Shown: positions 1 to 6,539, counted from the stretch's first letter. The stretch: DNA of 10,815 nucleotides from CAYVDH01 sp964450355 (GCA_964450355.1 CAYVDH010000121.1:1-10815), one strand, 5' to 3'. Numbers and translations are program-made. The notes: generated by a model from the sequence alone, not told the origin.

Positions 1-437
1 TTACCATTAAGAGGATAATCACTAATAGTTTTTTGCAAGGTTAAATAGCTAACAAATGGCCCAATATTAGTATACAATTTATTATTGTCTAAAAAAGAGT
101 AATTAAAAAGTATTGGTAAATTGATATAATAAAAATTGTTTTTAAATTTAAAATCTACTAGCTGATTGGGATCAGAAATTGAATTAGTTTTTCCATTAAA
201 TAAACTACCTTTGTTTTCATAATTTACTTCAATTATAAGATTCATCTTATTTTTAATTTTTTGTTTATAAAACAACCCTGTTGAATATGAAAATCTTGGT
301 TCATGTATATCTATTTCATTACCTCTTAAGCTTACAAGAGAAGGTCCCATTGTAATACCAATACAATTTGAATTATTTTGAGAAAAAAGTAAATTCCAAT
401 AACAAATAGTAATTAATGTAATTATACTTTTTTTCAT
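1..437 (-). CDS. PorT-like outer-membrane beta-barrel protein, partial (3' end outside window)
   Basis: Translating the minus strand from the ATG at 437-435 gives 145 codons without a stop to the window edge, so the C-terminal part is missing. The product begins with a Sec signal peptide (MKKSIITLITICYWNLLFSQ, likely cleaved before Q20). It continues with amphipathic strands typical of the small Bacteroidota outer-membrane barrel family (PorT / OMP_b-brl_2 type): an early GITMGPSLVSL strand, then RFSYSTGLFYKQKI, MNLIIEVNYENKG, NNFYYINLPILFNYSF and LYTNIGPFVSYL. The pattern 'YINLPILFNY' followed by 'NIGPFVSYL' is characteristic of these barrels. Family function is usually undefined beyond an outer-membrane location. 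The gene reads in the same direction as the 593-1384 gene but is separated from it by 155 bp, so it may have its own promoter. The family call comes from strand pattern only; the specific role is unknown. Confidence 0.72.
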   Translation of the reverse strand, partial: MKKSIITLITICYWNLLFSQNNSNCIGITMGPSLVSLRGNEIDIHEPRFSYSTGLFYKQKIKNKMNLIIEVNYENKGSLFNGKTNSISDPNQLVDFKFKNNFYYINLPILFNYSFLDNNKLYTNIGPFVSYLTLQKTISDYPLNG

Positions 438-592
438 TTTATATTAATTAGGATTCGAATATATTATAATTTATTAAGTAATGCAAAAAAACAAAATACA
501 ACAATTTGATTACATTTGACATACAGTATTTTTACTAAAAAAACTAGATAACAACTTCTTATGAATTATCATTATTTCTAATCTCAAGTACA

Positions 593-1384
593 CTATAAAA
601 AAAAATAATTACTTAGTCCTAATATTTCATGATTCCAAATTCCTACTTTTTTATTATTTTTATAATATCCACATTCTTTGATGTATTGATATTTTGACAA
701 ACTATGATTGTACATATACTTGTATTCCTCACAATATCCATGTTTTTTATCTTTTTTATATGTTCCATAAAATTTCAAGGTGTGATTTTGAAAACAATAA
801 ACAACTTTGCCATGCTTTTTACCATTTTTTAAATGAATAACTGAATTCATTGTTCCATCTGTAAAATAGGAATAAACAATCCCATTTTTTACTTTTTTCA
901 AATTTCTTAATGTATTTATTTTATTACTTTTAGCTTTATTATAAAACAGCATTATTTCATTGCCATTTAAATAACAAAAAGAATCTTTGATATAAACACT
1001 AATTTTTTGACTGTTTCCCCAAAGATTTAAACTGTCTGAATCGTATGGTATATTTCCATTACAACTTGTTGTCATTCCTTTATTTGAGAAGATTAAATAC
1101 CTATTACCTACAATAAAATTAAACCCACACATCGAAGGTTCATTAAATGCATTAATTTTTACTTTTTTATTCATTTTACCTTTGAAAGCTTCCAATAGTT
1201 CAAACGTATAAGTGTTTATTTTTTTATTTGAATCGGCAATTATTTCGATGCATTTACCATTAAAAATCTTATCATAAATATCATATTCTGAAATTGAAAA
1301 ATCAAGATTTGTTTGACACGAACAAGGTTTGCAATCATTTATAAATAATGAGCTTAATATTAAAATAAATGCCAATTTAAACAT
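593..1384 (-). CDS. Secreted NTR/TIMP-like domain protein with C-terminal MORN-like repeats
   Basis: This 263-aa protein starts with a hydrophobic signal sequence (residues 1-16) followed by a Cys cluster (C18, C21, C23). The CxC just after the signal peptide, 'KIFNGKCIEI' (39-48), 'LLEAFKGK' (63-70), the 'MCGFNFIVGNRYLIFS' segment (85-100) and C108 resemble the NTR/TIMP-like OB-fold of bacterial secreted proteins, where the N-terminal CxC and two later cysteines form disulfides. From about residue 160 to 255 there are MORN-like (YwqK-type) units: 'YFTDGTMNSVIHLKNGKKHG', 'LKFYGTYKKDKKHGY' and 'ECGYYKNNKKVGIWN'. The domain calls are pattern-based inference, and no enzymatic residues are evident. 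C18 is not in a good lipobox ('FIND-C'), so a lipoprotein is unlikely. A periplasmic, surface or secreted role is likely; the partner is unknown. It diverges from the CoA-transferase gene and is probably monocistronic or loosely linked to the barrel gene at 1-437. Confidence 0.7.
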   Translation of the reverse strand: MFKLAFILILSSLFINDCKPCSCQTNLDFSISEYDIYDKIFNGKCIEIIADSNKKINTYTFELLEAFKGKMNKKVKINAFNEPSMCGFNFIVGNRYLIFSNKGMTTSCNGNIPYDSDSLNLWGNSQKISVYIKDSFCYLNGNEIMLFYNKAKSNKINTLRNLKKVKNGIVYSYFTDGTMNSVIHLKNGKKHGKVVYCFQNHTLKFYGTYKKDKKHGYCEEYKYMYNHSLSKYQYIKECGYYKNNKKVGIWNHEILGLSNYFFL

Positions 1385-1513
1385 AATTAATTGTAACTAT
1401 TACAACGAAAATACAACACAATATTACATTTAATGGTTAAAAAAGCAATGATTATTATCATTTTGAGTAATAATCGTATCAATTTTAATCAATGCATTTT
1501 CATTCTAAATTCT

Positions 1514-1521
1514 TAAATTTG
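1514..1521 (+). promoter_or_regulatory. TAnnTTTG -7 element abutting the CoA-transferase start codon
   Basis: TAAATTTG matches the Bacteroidota -7 consensus TAnnTTTG. The best -33 candidate is ATG at 1492-1494, a 2-of-3 match to TTG with a 19-bp spacer. The G of the -7 box lies only 4 nt before the ATG at 1526, so initiation at the usual distance would fall at or next to the start codon and give a leaderless or nearly leaderless mRNA. The site is predicted from consensus only. Confidence 0.4.
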
Positions 1522-1525
1522 CAAA

Positions 1526-2221
1526 ATGAACAAAGTGGTATTAAATGCAGATGAAGCAATAAAGGATATAAACGATGGAGCAACCATTATGCTCGGAGGT
1601 TTTGGATTGTGTGGGATTCCAGAAAATTGCATATCAGCCATTGTTAAAAAAGGAATTAAAAATTTAACTTGCATTAGCAATAATGCTGGTGTCGATGATT
1701 TTGGAATTGGACTATTACTTAAAACTAAGCAAGTAAAAAAAATGGTTTCATCGTATGTTGGTGAAAATGCAGAATTCGAAAGACAATTATTGAGTGGCGA
1801 ATTGGAAGTAGAACTCATCCCTCAAGGTACATTAGCTACTAGATGCATGGCTACTGGATATGGTATGCCAGCAATATTTACACCTGCAGGTGTAGGTACT
1901 GAAGTGGCTATTGGCAAAGAAACTAGAGAGTTTAATGGAAAAACCTATTTAATGGAAATGGCTTTTAATTCTGACTTTGCTATTGTCAAAGCTTGGAAAG
2001 GCGATACACATGGCAATTTAATATTCAAAGAAACTGCTAGAAATTTCAATCCTATGATGGCCATGGCTGGTAAAATTACCATTGCTGAAGTGGAAGAATT
2101 AGTTGAACCAGGAGAGCTAAATCCAGATTACATCCATACTCCGGGTATTTATGTTCATAGAATTTTTAAAGGTGAGAATTACGAAAAAAGAATTGAACAA
2201 TTGACAACCAGAAAAAGATAA
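1526..2221 (+). CDS. scoA: 3-oxoacid (succinyl-CoA:acetoacetate) CoA-transferase subunit A
   Basis: The 231-aa product matches the alpha subunit of family I CoA-transferases over its full usual length (about 230 aa). These enzymes transfer CoA between succinyl-CoA and acetoacetate (or related acids) in cytoplasmic ketone-body and short-chain acid metabolism. The subunit A signature spans residues 17-32 (DGATIMLGGFGLCGIP). Other family blocks are 'CISNNAGVDDFGIGLLL', 'PQGTLATRCMATGYGMPAIF' followed by 'TPAGVGTEV', 'KAWKGDTHGNLIFKETARNF' and the near-terminal 'ELVEPGELNPDYIHTPGIYV'. The catalytic glutamate of this family lies in subunit B, which is not downstream: a barrel gene starts 4 nt after the stop. 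An active enzyme would need a B subunit encoded elsewhere. atoD-type specificity cannot be excluded. The ATG start is supported by the domain beginning at once and by the adjacent -7 element. Confidence 0.93.
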   Translation: MNKVVLNADEAIKDINDGATIMLGGFGLCGIPENCISAIVKKGIKNLTCISNNAGVDDFGIGLLLKTKQVKKMVSSYVGENAEFERQLLSGELEVELIPQGTLATRCMATGYGMPAIFTPAGVGTEVAIGKETREFNGKTYLMEMAFNSDFAIVKAWKGDTHGNLIFKETARNFNPMMAMAGKITIAEVEELVEPGELNPDYIHTPGIYVHRIFKGENYEKRIEQLTTRKR

Positions 2222-2225
2222 AATT

Positions 2226-4658
2226 GTGAGATTTTTAATTATCCCTTTCTTGTTCTTTAGTCATTTAACATTGGCTCAAACAAAATTTTGTATCACTGGT
2301 AAAATAAAAGATTCAACCAATAACAATCCTGTTAGTAAAGCTTATGTAGAAATTATAATAACAAAATCTAAAAGTTCAGAAACATATTTTACAATTACTG
2401 ATTCATTGGGGTACTTTAAACTTTGTTATAATAAACCCATAAAATCCTTATCAATTCAATGTGCTGGATACAATGACAAAATTATAAAAATTTCAAATTC
2501 AGATTCATTATACACATTAAATGATGTATTGATCAGTCCAAGTATTGCTGTTATTAAAGGTATTACACTAAAATCTAAAAAGGATAAAGAACCTGTAACC
2601 ATAGAAAAAAAAACATATAATTTATCAGAAAATGTTTTGACCACTGGAGGAACTGCACTAGATGCTTTGAGATTAATACCAGCTATCAATGTTGATAGTG
2701 ATGGAAACATAAGCCTTAGGGGAAGTGGAAATGTAACAGTGTATATCAATGGAAAATTAAGTAGTTTACAAGGAAATGATTTACAAGCGCTATTGCTGCA
2801 AATCCCTTCAGCTAATATAGAATCGATAGATGTAAATACCAACCCTGGCGCTAAACAAGATGCTGAAGGAATGAGTGGCATTATTAACATCAATTTAAAG
2901 CAAAATAACTCTCAAAAAAGCAATGGTTACATCACATTAGGTGCAGGCACAAACAACAAATACAATGGAACTTTAGCTTACAACACAAAATACAAAAAAT
3001 TTGGCTTTAGTAATACATTGAGTTTTAGACAAAATGAAATAGTAGGTAAAGGATACAACTTAAGGAAAAACTATTTGACAAATGATACTAACTCCATCAA
3101 TCAAATTTCTACAAGTAACAATTTCACATTGAATGGCACATTATCAGGAGTAATTGACTACAACATCAATAAAAAATCTACTTTGAGTTTTAATTATTTA
3201 GCTTCAATAAATCAAGACAATGATGATGATGTAAGCAACAATGAATTATTGAATGTCAAAGACAGTTTGTTTCAATTGATAAGAAGAACCAGCGACCAAA
3301 TAAAGAAAACACAAAATGTTGATTTAGGTTTAAGTTACAGAAAAACATTTGAAAAAGCACAACATAGTATAATTGCATTAATCAATTATTCCTCTACTAA
3401 AAACAACAATAGGAATGACATCAATCAAGTTGAGTTAAATACATTAAATAGAGATGTAATTAGTATTAACCCCTATTTGTTATTCAATAAATCCAACAAT
3501 AATTTCACCAATCAATTAGCTCAAATTGATTACACTAAACCATATATAAATCAATTAAAATTGGAAACAGGCCTGAAATATTCAGGTAGGTTATTTGATA
3601 TTGACTTTCAGGTTGATTCGTTTAATTATGGAAATGGGAAGAATGTTTTTGATTCAGGAAAATCTAATCATTTTATTTATACAGAAAACATAACAGCAGC
3701 TTATGGAATGATTACAAATCAATGGAAAGAATTAATTAAATACAACCTGGGTTTAAGAATTGAAAACACAAACATAAATGGAGAGCAAAAACTAACGAAT
3801 GAAACGTTTAAAAACAGTTATATCAACTTATTTCCATCTGGAAGTTTACAATTGGTATTGCAAAAAAAATATAAAATTCCGGACATTCAACTTAGTTACA
3901 GCAGAAGAATTAACAGACCAAGTCAAAATCAATTAAACCCATTTTTAAGCATCAATGACCCTTACAATTTTTTTAAGGGCAATCCCAAACTTAAACCGGA
4001 ATTGACCAATGCAATTGAGTTATCAGCCATTTATCAAACCAAAAAATCAAATTATACAGGTACCCTATATTACAGAAAAGTAAATACTCCTATCTCCAGG
4101 TTCAGAGTAATAGACAGCAATAGCATATCAACAGTTTCGTTCTTTAATTTAGATTACAATACCAGTTCTGGTGTTGAGTTTATTGCTAGATTTGCACCTA
4201 TAGGGTCATTAAAAATGACTTTAAACGCCAATTTATTTAAATATTTTGTAGCTGGAAACATTCAAGGGAACAGTTTAAACAATGAAAGAATTTCATACTC
4301 AGGAAAGTTCAATTTAAATTACACACTACCTAAAAAAATAGACTTTCAATCTTCTTTTAATTACAATGGGCCATCTGTTGGTTTACAAGGCTATATAAGG
4401 TCGATGTATTCACTTGAAATAGGAGTTAAAAAGAGCTTCATCAAAGACAAACTCACTTTAAGTGTGAATTTAGCTGATGTGTTTGATAACCGAAGATTTA
4501 ATATCGTTATGGAAGGCTCAAATTTTGATAGTGAAGTATATAGAAAAAGAGAAACAAGAATATTGACTTTCAATGCCACATGGAAATTTGGACAAAGTGA
4601 TAGCAATCAAGAAAAGAAACCAAAAACTCCAGAGAGAGGAATGGATATGGATATGTAA
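2226..4658 (+). CDS. Outer-membrane beta-barrel protein with carboxypeptidase-regulatory and plug domains (TonB-receptor-like)
   Basis: The 810-aa protein has a signal peptide (residues 1-17, ending LTLA-Q), a carboxypeptidase-regulatory-like beta-sandwich (about 22-108: 'CITGKIKDSTNNNPVSKAYV' to 'NDVLIS') and a plug-like domain (about 137-228: 'TALDALRLIPAINVDSDGNI', 'LRGSGNVTVYINGK', 'NIESIDVNTNPGAKQDAEGM'). A long barrel follows (about 235-788), with many aromatic/polar alternating strands and a last strand ending ..TWKF788. This order matches the Bacteroidota 'outer membrane protein beta-barrel' family related to TonB-dependent receptors; no clear TonB box is visible and the substrate is unknown. 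A polar 22-residue tail ending GMDMDM extends past the last strand. The start is GTG: an in-frame stop lies at 2202-2204, no ATG lies between it and the signal peptide, and GTG directly precedes the peptide. The 4-nt gap to scoA and the TAATG overlap with the next gene suggest co-transcription and translational coupling. Confidence 0.85.
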   Translation: MRFLIIPFLFFSHLTLAQTKFCITGKIKDSTNNNPVSKAYVEIIITKSKSSETYFTITDSLGYFKLCYNKPIKSLSIQCAGYNDKIIKISNSDSLYTLNDVLISPSIAVIKGITLKSKKDKEPVTIEKKTYNLSENVLTTGGTALDALRLIPAINVDSDGNISLRGSGNVTVYINGKLSSLQGNDLQALLLQIPSANIESIDVNTNPGAKQDAEGMSGIININLKQNNSQKSNGYITLGAGTNNKYNGTLAYNTKYKKFGFSNTLSFRQNEIVGKGYNLRKNYLTNDTNSINQISTSNNFTLNGTLSGVIDYNINKKSTLSFNYLASINQDNDDDVSNNELLNVKDSLFQLIRRTSDQIKKTQNVDLGLSYRKTFEKAQHSIIALINYSSTKNNNRNDINQVELNTLNRDVISINPYLLFNKSNNNFTNQLAQIDYTKPYINQLKLETGLKYSGRLFDIDFQVDSFNYGNGKNVFDSGKSNHFIYTENITAAYGMITNQWKELIKYNLGLRIENTNINGEQKLTNETFKNSYINLFPSGSLQLVLQKKYKIPDIQLSYSRRINRPSQNQLNPFLSINDPYNFFKGNPKLKPELTNAIELSAIYQTKKSNYTGTLYYRKVNTPISRFRVIDSNSISTVSFFNLDYNTSSGVEFIARFAPIGSLKMTLNANLFKYFVAGNIQGNSLNNERISYSGKFNLNYTLPKKIDFQSSFNYNGPSVGLQGYIRSMYSLEIGVKKSFIKDKLTLSVNLADVFDNRRFNIVMEGSNFDSEVYRKRETRILTFNATWKFGQSDSNQEKKPKTPERGMDMDM

Positions 4659-5329
4659 TGACTGATTTAGAAATCATAAAAACACCAGATGGCAGTTCCA
4701 CTTTGTATTCCAAAGAACTAAATGAAACCTATCATACGGTATATGGTGCTATTTCAGAAAGCAAACATGTGTACATAGAAAATGGATTAAAAAGACAAAC
4801 AAAAACTCCAATAAATATTTTAGAAATAGGATTAGGCACAGGAATGAATGCTTGGTTAACCTTTTTAGAAAATAGACATATCAATTATTTAGCAATTGAA
4901 CCTAATTTATTGAATTTTGAATTTTTAGTAAATTATTACCAAAGTTTTAGCACTTTTAAAATTCACACCCCTTTTTTAAAAGCAATAACTAGCGATATTG
5001 GTAAAATTAAATCCATCAATGGGCATTTTAATTTTAAGATACTCAATAAAAAAATAGAGGAATGTTTGGAAAACGAACTTCAAAATTACAATGGTTCAAA
5101 AATTAATTTTGACTTAATATATTACGATGCATTTGCCCCATCTAAACAAAAAGAAATTTGGGATTTAAACAACTTAGAATTAATGCATTCTATCATGTCA
5201 GAAGGGGCTGAATTGGTCACTTATTGTTCTCAGGGTGAATTTAAAAGAAATTTAAAAAAGGCAGGTTTTAAAGTGATATCAGTCAATGGTCCTTTGTTAA
5301 AAAGAGAAATGACCATTGCACAAAAATAA
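4658..5329 (+). CDS. mnmD: tRNA (mnm5s2U34) methyltransferase, stand-alone MnmC2/MnmD type
   Basis: The 223-aa protein matches the MnmC2 (Methyltransf_30, formerly DUF752) SAM-dependent methyltransferase, which makes the last step to 5-methylaminomethyl-(2-thio)uridine at tRNA wobble position 34. Visible family features are 'ETYHTVYGAISESKHVYIEN' (23-42), SAM motif I 'ILEIGLGTGMNAW' (54-66), an acidic residue after strand 2 (E81 in LAIEPN), 'FDLIYYDAFAPSKQKEIW' (151-168) and the C-terminal 'GAELVTYCSQGEFKRNLKKA' with 'NGPLLKREM' (210-218). There is no fused FAD-dependent MnmC1 oxidase domain; such free-standing MnmC2 proteins are known, for example in Aquifex. The ATG overlaps the previous stop by 1 nt (TAATG), which suggests translational re-initiation from the barrel gene despite the unrelated function. 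The product should be cytoplasmic. Confidence in the family is high; the exact tRNA substrate is inferred from it. Confidence 0.9.
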   Translation: MTDLEIIKTPDGSSTLYSKELNETYHTVYGAISESKHVYIENGLKRQTKTPINILEIGLGTGMNAWLTFLENRHINYLAIEPNLLNFEFLVNYYQSFSTFKIHTPFLKAITSDIGKIKSINGHFNFKILNKKIEECLENELQNYNGSKINFDLIYYDAFAPSKQKEIWDLNNLELMHSIMSEGAELVTYCSQGEFKRNLKKAGFKVISVNGPLLKREMTIAQK

Positions 5330-5389
5330 TTTAATTGCCTATAAATTAGGTTTTTAAATAATTTATTAATCAATCAGTTCAAAAAAACA

Positions 5390-5419
5390 TTGATTTTATA
5401 TTTCAAAAGTATAGTTTTG
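5390..5419 (+). promoter_or_regulatory. Bacteroidota-type promoter of the RRM gene (TTG-N19-TAGTTTTG)
   Basis: TTG at 5390-5392 and TAGTTTTG at 5412-5419 are separated by 19 bp, a full match to the Bacteroidota sigma consensus TTG / TAnnTTTG. Transcription would begin near 5424-5426, giving a leader of about 26-28 nt before the ATG at 5452. This is the best-formed promoter in the window. Confidence 0.65.
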
Positions 5420-5451
5420 TTTTATCACATAAAAAAATAACGCTTATTGAA

Positions 5452-5742
5452 ATGAGAATTTACATTGGAAACCTAAATTACAGATTACGCACCGAAGAAT
5501 TAAAAAACGTATTCACTCCTTATGGTGAAGTTGTTGGTGCTAAAATTGTCAGAGACAAAGAAACAAACAGAAGCAAAGGCTTTGGTTTCATTGAGATGGC
5601 AAATGCCGAAGACGGTCAAAAAGCCATAGAGGGCTTAAATGGCTTTGAACTTAATGGCAGAAAAATGATTGTTAATGAAGCCAAACCAAGAGAGAACACT
5701 CAAGGATTTGAAGGCTCATCCACCCCTCCTTCAAATGAATAA
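5452..5742 (+). CDS. RRM-domain RNA-binding protein
   Basis: The 96-aa protein is essentially one RNA recognition motif (residues 2-78) plus a short polar tail. RNP2 is IYIGNL (3-8) and RNP1 is KGFGFIEM (42-49), with the RNA-stacking aromatics Y4, F44 and F46 all present. The connecting segment 'EELKNVFTPYGEVVGAKIVR' and the 'AIEGLNGFELNGRKMIVNEA' helix-strand end are canonical. The family is known in Bacteroidota and cyanobacteria as small single-stranded RNA-binding proteins, often abundant and sometimes cold-induced, acting in the cytoplasm on mRNA. The C-terminal tail (79-96, ENTQGFEGSSTPPSNE) is short compared with the glycine-rich tails of some relatives. A consensus promoter lies 33-62 bp upstream and a strong terminator about 35 bp downstream, so the gene is probably monocistronic and well expressed. 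No cold-box element was recognised. Confidence 0.93.
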   Translation: MRIYIGNLNYRLRTEELKNVFTPYGEVVGAKIVRDKETNRSKGFGFIEMANAEDGQKAIEGLNGFELNGRKMIVNEAKPRENTQGFEGSSTPPSNE

Positions 5743-5775
5743 TTAACAAATTCATTATTATTCATTTAAATTTTT

Positions 5776-5801
5776 AAAGCCTTCATTTTGAAGGCTTTTT
5801 T
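5776..5801 (+). terminator. Rho-independent terminator after the RRM gene
   Basis: AAAGCCTTC (5776-5784), a 5-nt loop ATTTT and GAAGGCTTT (5790-5798) form a perfect 9-bp stem. A T-rich tract follows (T run to 5800 plus TATTTTTAAT). It lies 34 bp past the stop of the RRM gene. The A-rich upstream side means it could also work from the minus strand, toward the 3' end of any transcript passing the 5898-6165 remnant. Confidence 0.85.
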
Positions 5802-5897
5802 ATTTTTAATGGTACAATCTTTAACCCAGATTACGCAGTAGAAATTTTACATTACTTTTTCTTTTAATCCAACAGATTTTATGTTTCTACCAACTCA

Positions 5898-6165
5898 TTA
5901 TAATTTGACATTCTGAAACAATAATTTTTCATTTTTTACATTCCCATTTGCATAATATTCTCTTTGCCATCCCATCGGTTTGCTATCTCTATATTCTAAT
6001 TTATAAGAAAAAGGAACAACAGCATTGTCTTCTGGTTTAAAAGTAATCACCAGTTTCATAGCCCGAAAACAATTCGACATTGTATGCCCAAGTATCTCAA
6101 TCTATTTCTTCGAGTAAATCTAAATCAACTGTTTTATTTGTGGTTCTTTTGTTGCCAAATTTATA
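5898..6165 (-). pseudogene. Decayed gene remnant with MORN-like C-terminus (one stop, one frameshift)
   Basis: A 60-codon open frame at 6080-5898 starts implausibly inside coding-like sequence. Reading upstream in another frame gives a protein-like stretch: 6165-6100 encodes 'YKFGNKRTTNKTVDLDLLEE' plus ID, a TGA stop sits at 6097-6099, then 'DTWAYNVELFSGYETGDYF' ends at a TAA. Removing one T from the four-T run at 6042-6039 (minus strand) would join this directly to 'KPEDNAVVPFSYKLEYRDSK' and 'PMGWQREYYANGNVKNEKLL', ending at the stop 5900-5898. The segment GWQREYYANGNVKNE resembles a MORN/YwqK unit. The composite frame looks like the C-terminal part of an inactivated gene whose upstream end is lost in the 8-bp repeat array. 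Alternatives are a short intact ORF, two unrelated fragments, or a homopolymer sequencing error for the shift. The parent family is not identified beyond the MORN-like segment. Confidence 0.45.
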
Positions 6166-6173
6166 TATAAAAA

Positions 6174-6227
6174 TTTTTGGATTTTTGGATTTTTGGATTT
6201 TTGGATTTTTGGATTTTTGGATTTTTG
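6174..6227 (+). repeat. 8-bp tandem repeat array (TTTTTGGA)n, left flank of gap
   Basis: There are 6.75 perfect copies of TTTTTGGA with no sequence variation. They run directly into the N block. On the complementary strand the unit is TCCAAAAA. No unit contains a stop in any of the six frames, so long apparent ORFs (repeating DFWIFGFL or QKSKNPKI) cross it and should not be taken as genes. Confidence 0.97.
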
Positions 6228-6327
6228 NNNNNNNNNNNNNNNNNNNNNNNNNNNNNNNNNNNNNNNNNNNNNNNNNNNNNNNNNNNNNNNNNNNNNNNNN
6301 NNNNNNNNNNNNNNNNNNNNNNNNNNN
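6228..6327. other. Assembly gap (100 N)
   Basis: Exactly 100 N lie inside the tandem array. This is the usual placeholder for a gap of unknown size. Continuing the 8-bp phase across the gap would need a length of 7 modulo 8, whereas 100 is 4 modulo 8, so the N count is not the true length if the array is uninterrupted. The missing part is probably more copies of the unit, but an insert cannot be excluded. Confidence 0.95.
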
Positions 6328-6378
6328 GGATTTTTGGATTTTTGGATTTTTGGATTTTTGGATTTTTGGATTTTTGGA
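6328..6378 (+). repeat. 8-bp tandem repeat array (TTTTTGGA)n, right flank of gap
   Basis: A partial GGA followed by six perfect TTTTTGGA units (6331-6378) resumes the same array in the same orientation after the gap. It then ends in TTTTC at 6379-6383. Unit identity on both sides supports one array that collapsed or broke during assembly. Confidence 0.97.
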
Positions 6379-6430
6379 TTTTCAACTCGAAGATTTGTGA
6401 TTTTTTTCCTCATAAATTCAACCATACAAC

Positions 6431-6539
6431 AATTTAAGAATTTTCAGATTTATATATTTTCGAATTTTAATACCAATAGTAATAATATTATTCCCCCCTA
6501 ACGTTTTAACAAATAACAATTAACAAATAACAAATAACC
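6431..6539 (+). repeat. Imperfect direct repeat, copy 1
   Basis: This copy begins AATTTAAGAATTTTCAGATT and ends in the AACAAATAAC words. It aligns, with scattered substitutions and small indels, to 6614-6728. The last part, 6501-6538, is identical over 38 bp to 6689-6726 and starts ACGTTTTAACAAATAACAAT. The shared unique-looking first half shows a duplication of a longer segment rather than only recurrent low-complexity words. Confidence 0.75.

Noticed and set aside
1513..1818. 101-codon minus-strand open frame inside the CoA-transferase gene
   Set aside because: It lies antisense within a clearly conserved gene and its translation shows no recognisable domain. The same applies to antisense frames at 2456-2893, 4391-4606 and 9436-9735.
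5338..5360. Possible terminator after the methyltransferase (CCTA..TAGG followed by T-rich sequence)
   Set aside because: The stem is only 3-4 bp with weak pairing; it is not a convincing hairpin.
5826..5850. Sequence TAACCCAGATTACGCAGTAGAA, reminiscent of dispersed 'CAGATTACGCAGATT' intergenic repeats
   Set aside because: There is only one copy in the window and no second unit or structure, so a repeat cannot be supported without a genome search.
6174..6378. Phase-variable contingency locus inside a gene
   Set aside because: The array is not inside any supported coding region and is about 660 bp from the next start codon, so switching by frameshift is not supported. An effect on transcription remains untested.
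6107..6393. 9-bp inverted repeat (TCTTCGAGT at 6107-6115, ACTCGAAGA at 6385-6393) flanking the tandem array
   Set aside because: It could suggest a mobile-element boundary, but 9 bp is short for this AT-rich context. It is offset from the array edges, and there is no transposase or target-site duplication.
6080..6501. Several long open frames on both strands across the 8-bp array and N gap
   Set aside because: They consist of the repeat-encoded 8-residue period (DFWIFGFL or QKSKNPKI) plus unknown residues. The unit has no stop in any frame, so openness carries no coding information, and the flanks show no start context or domain.
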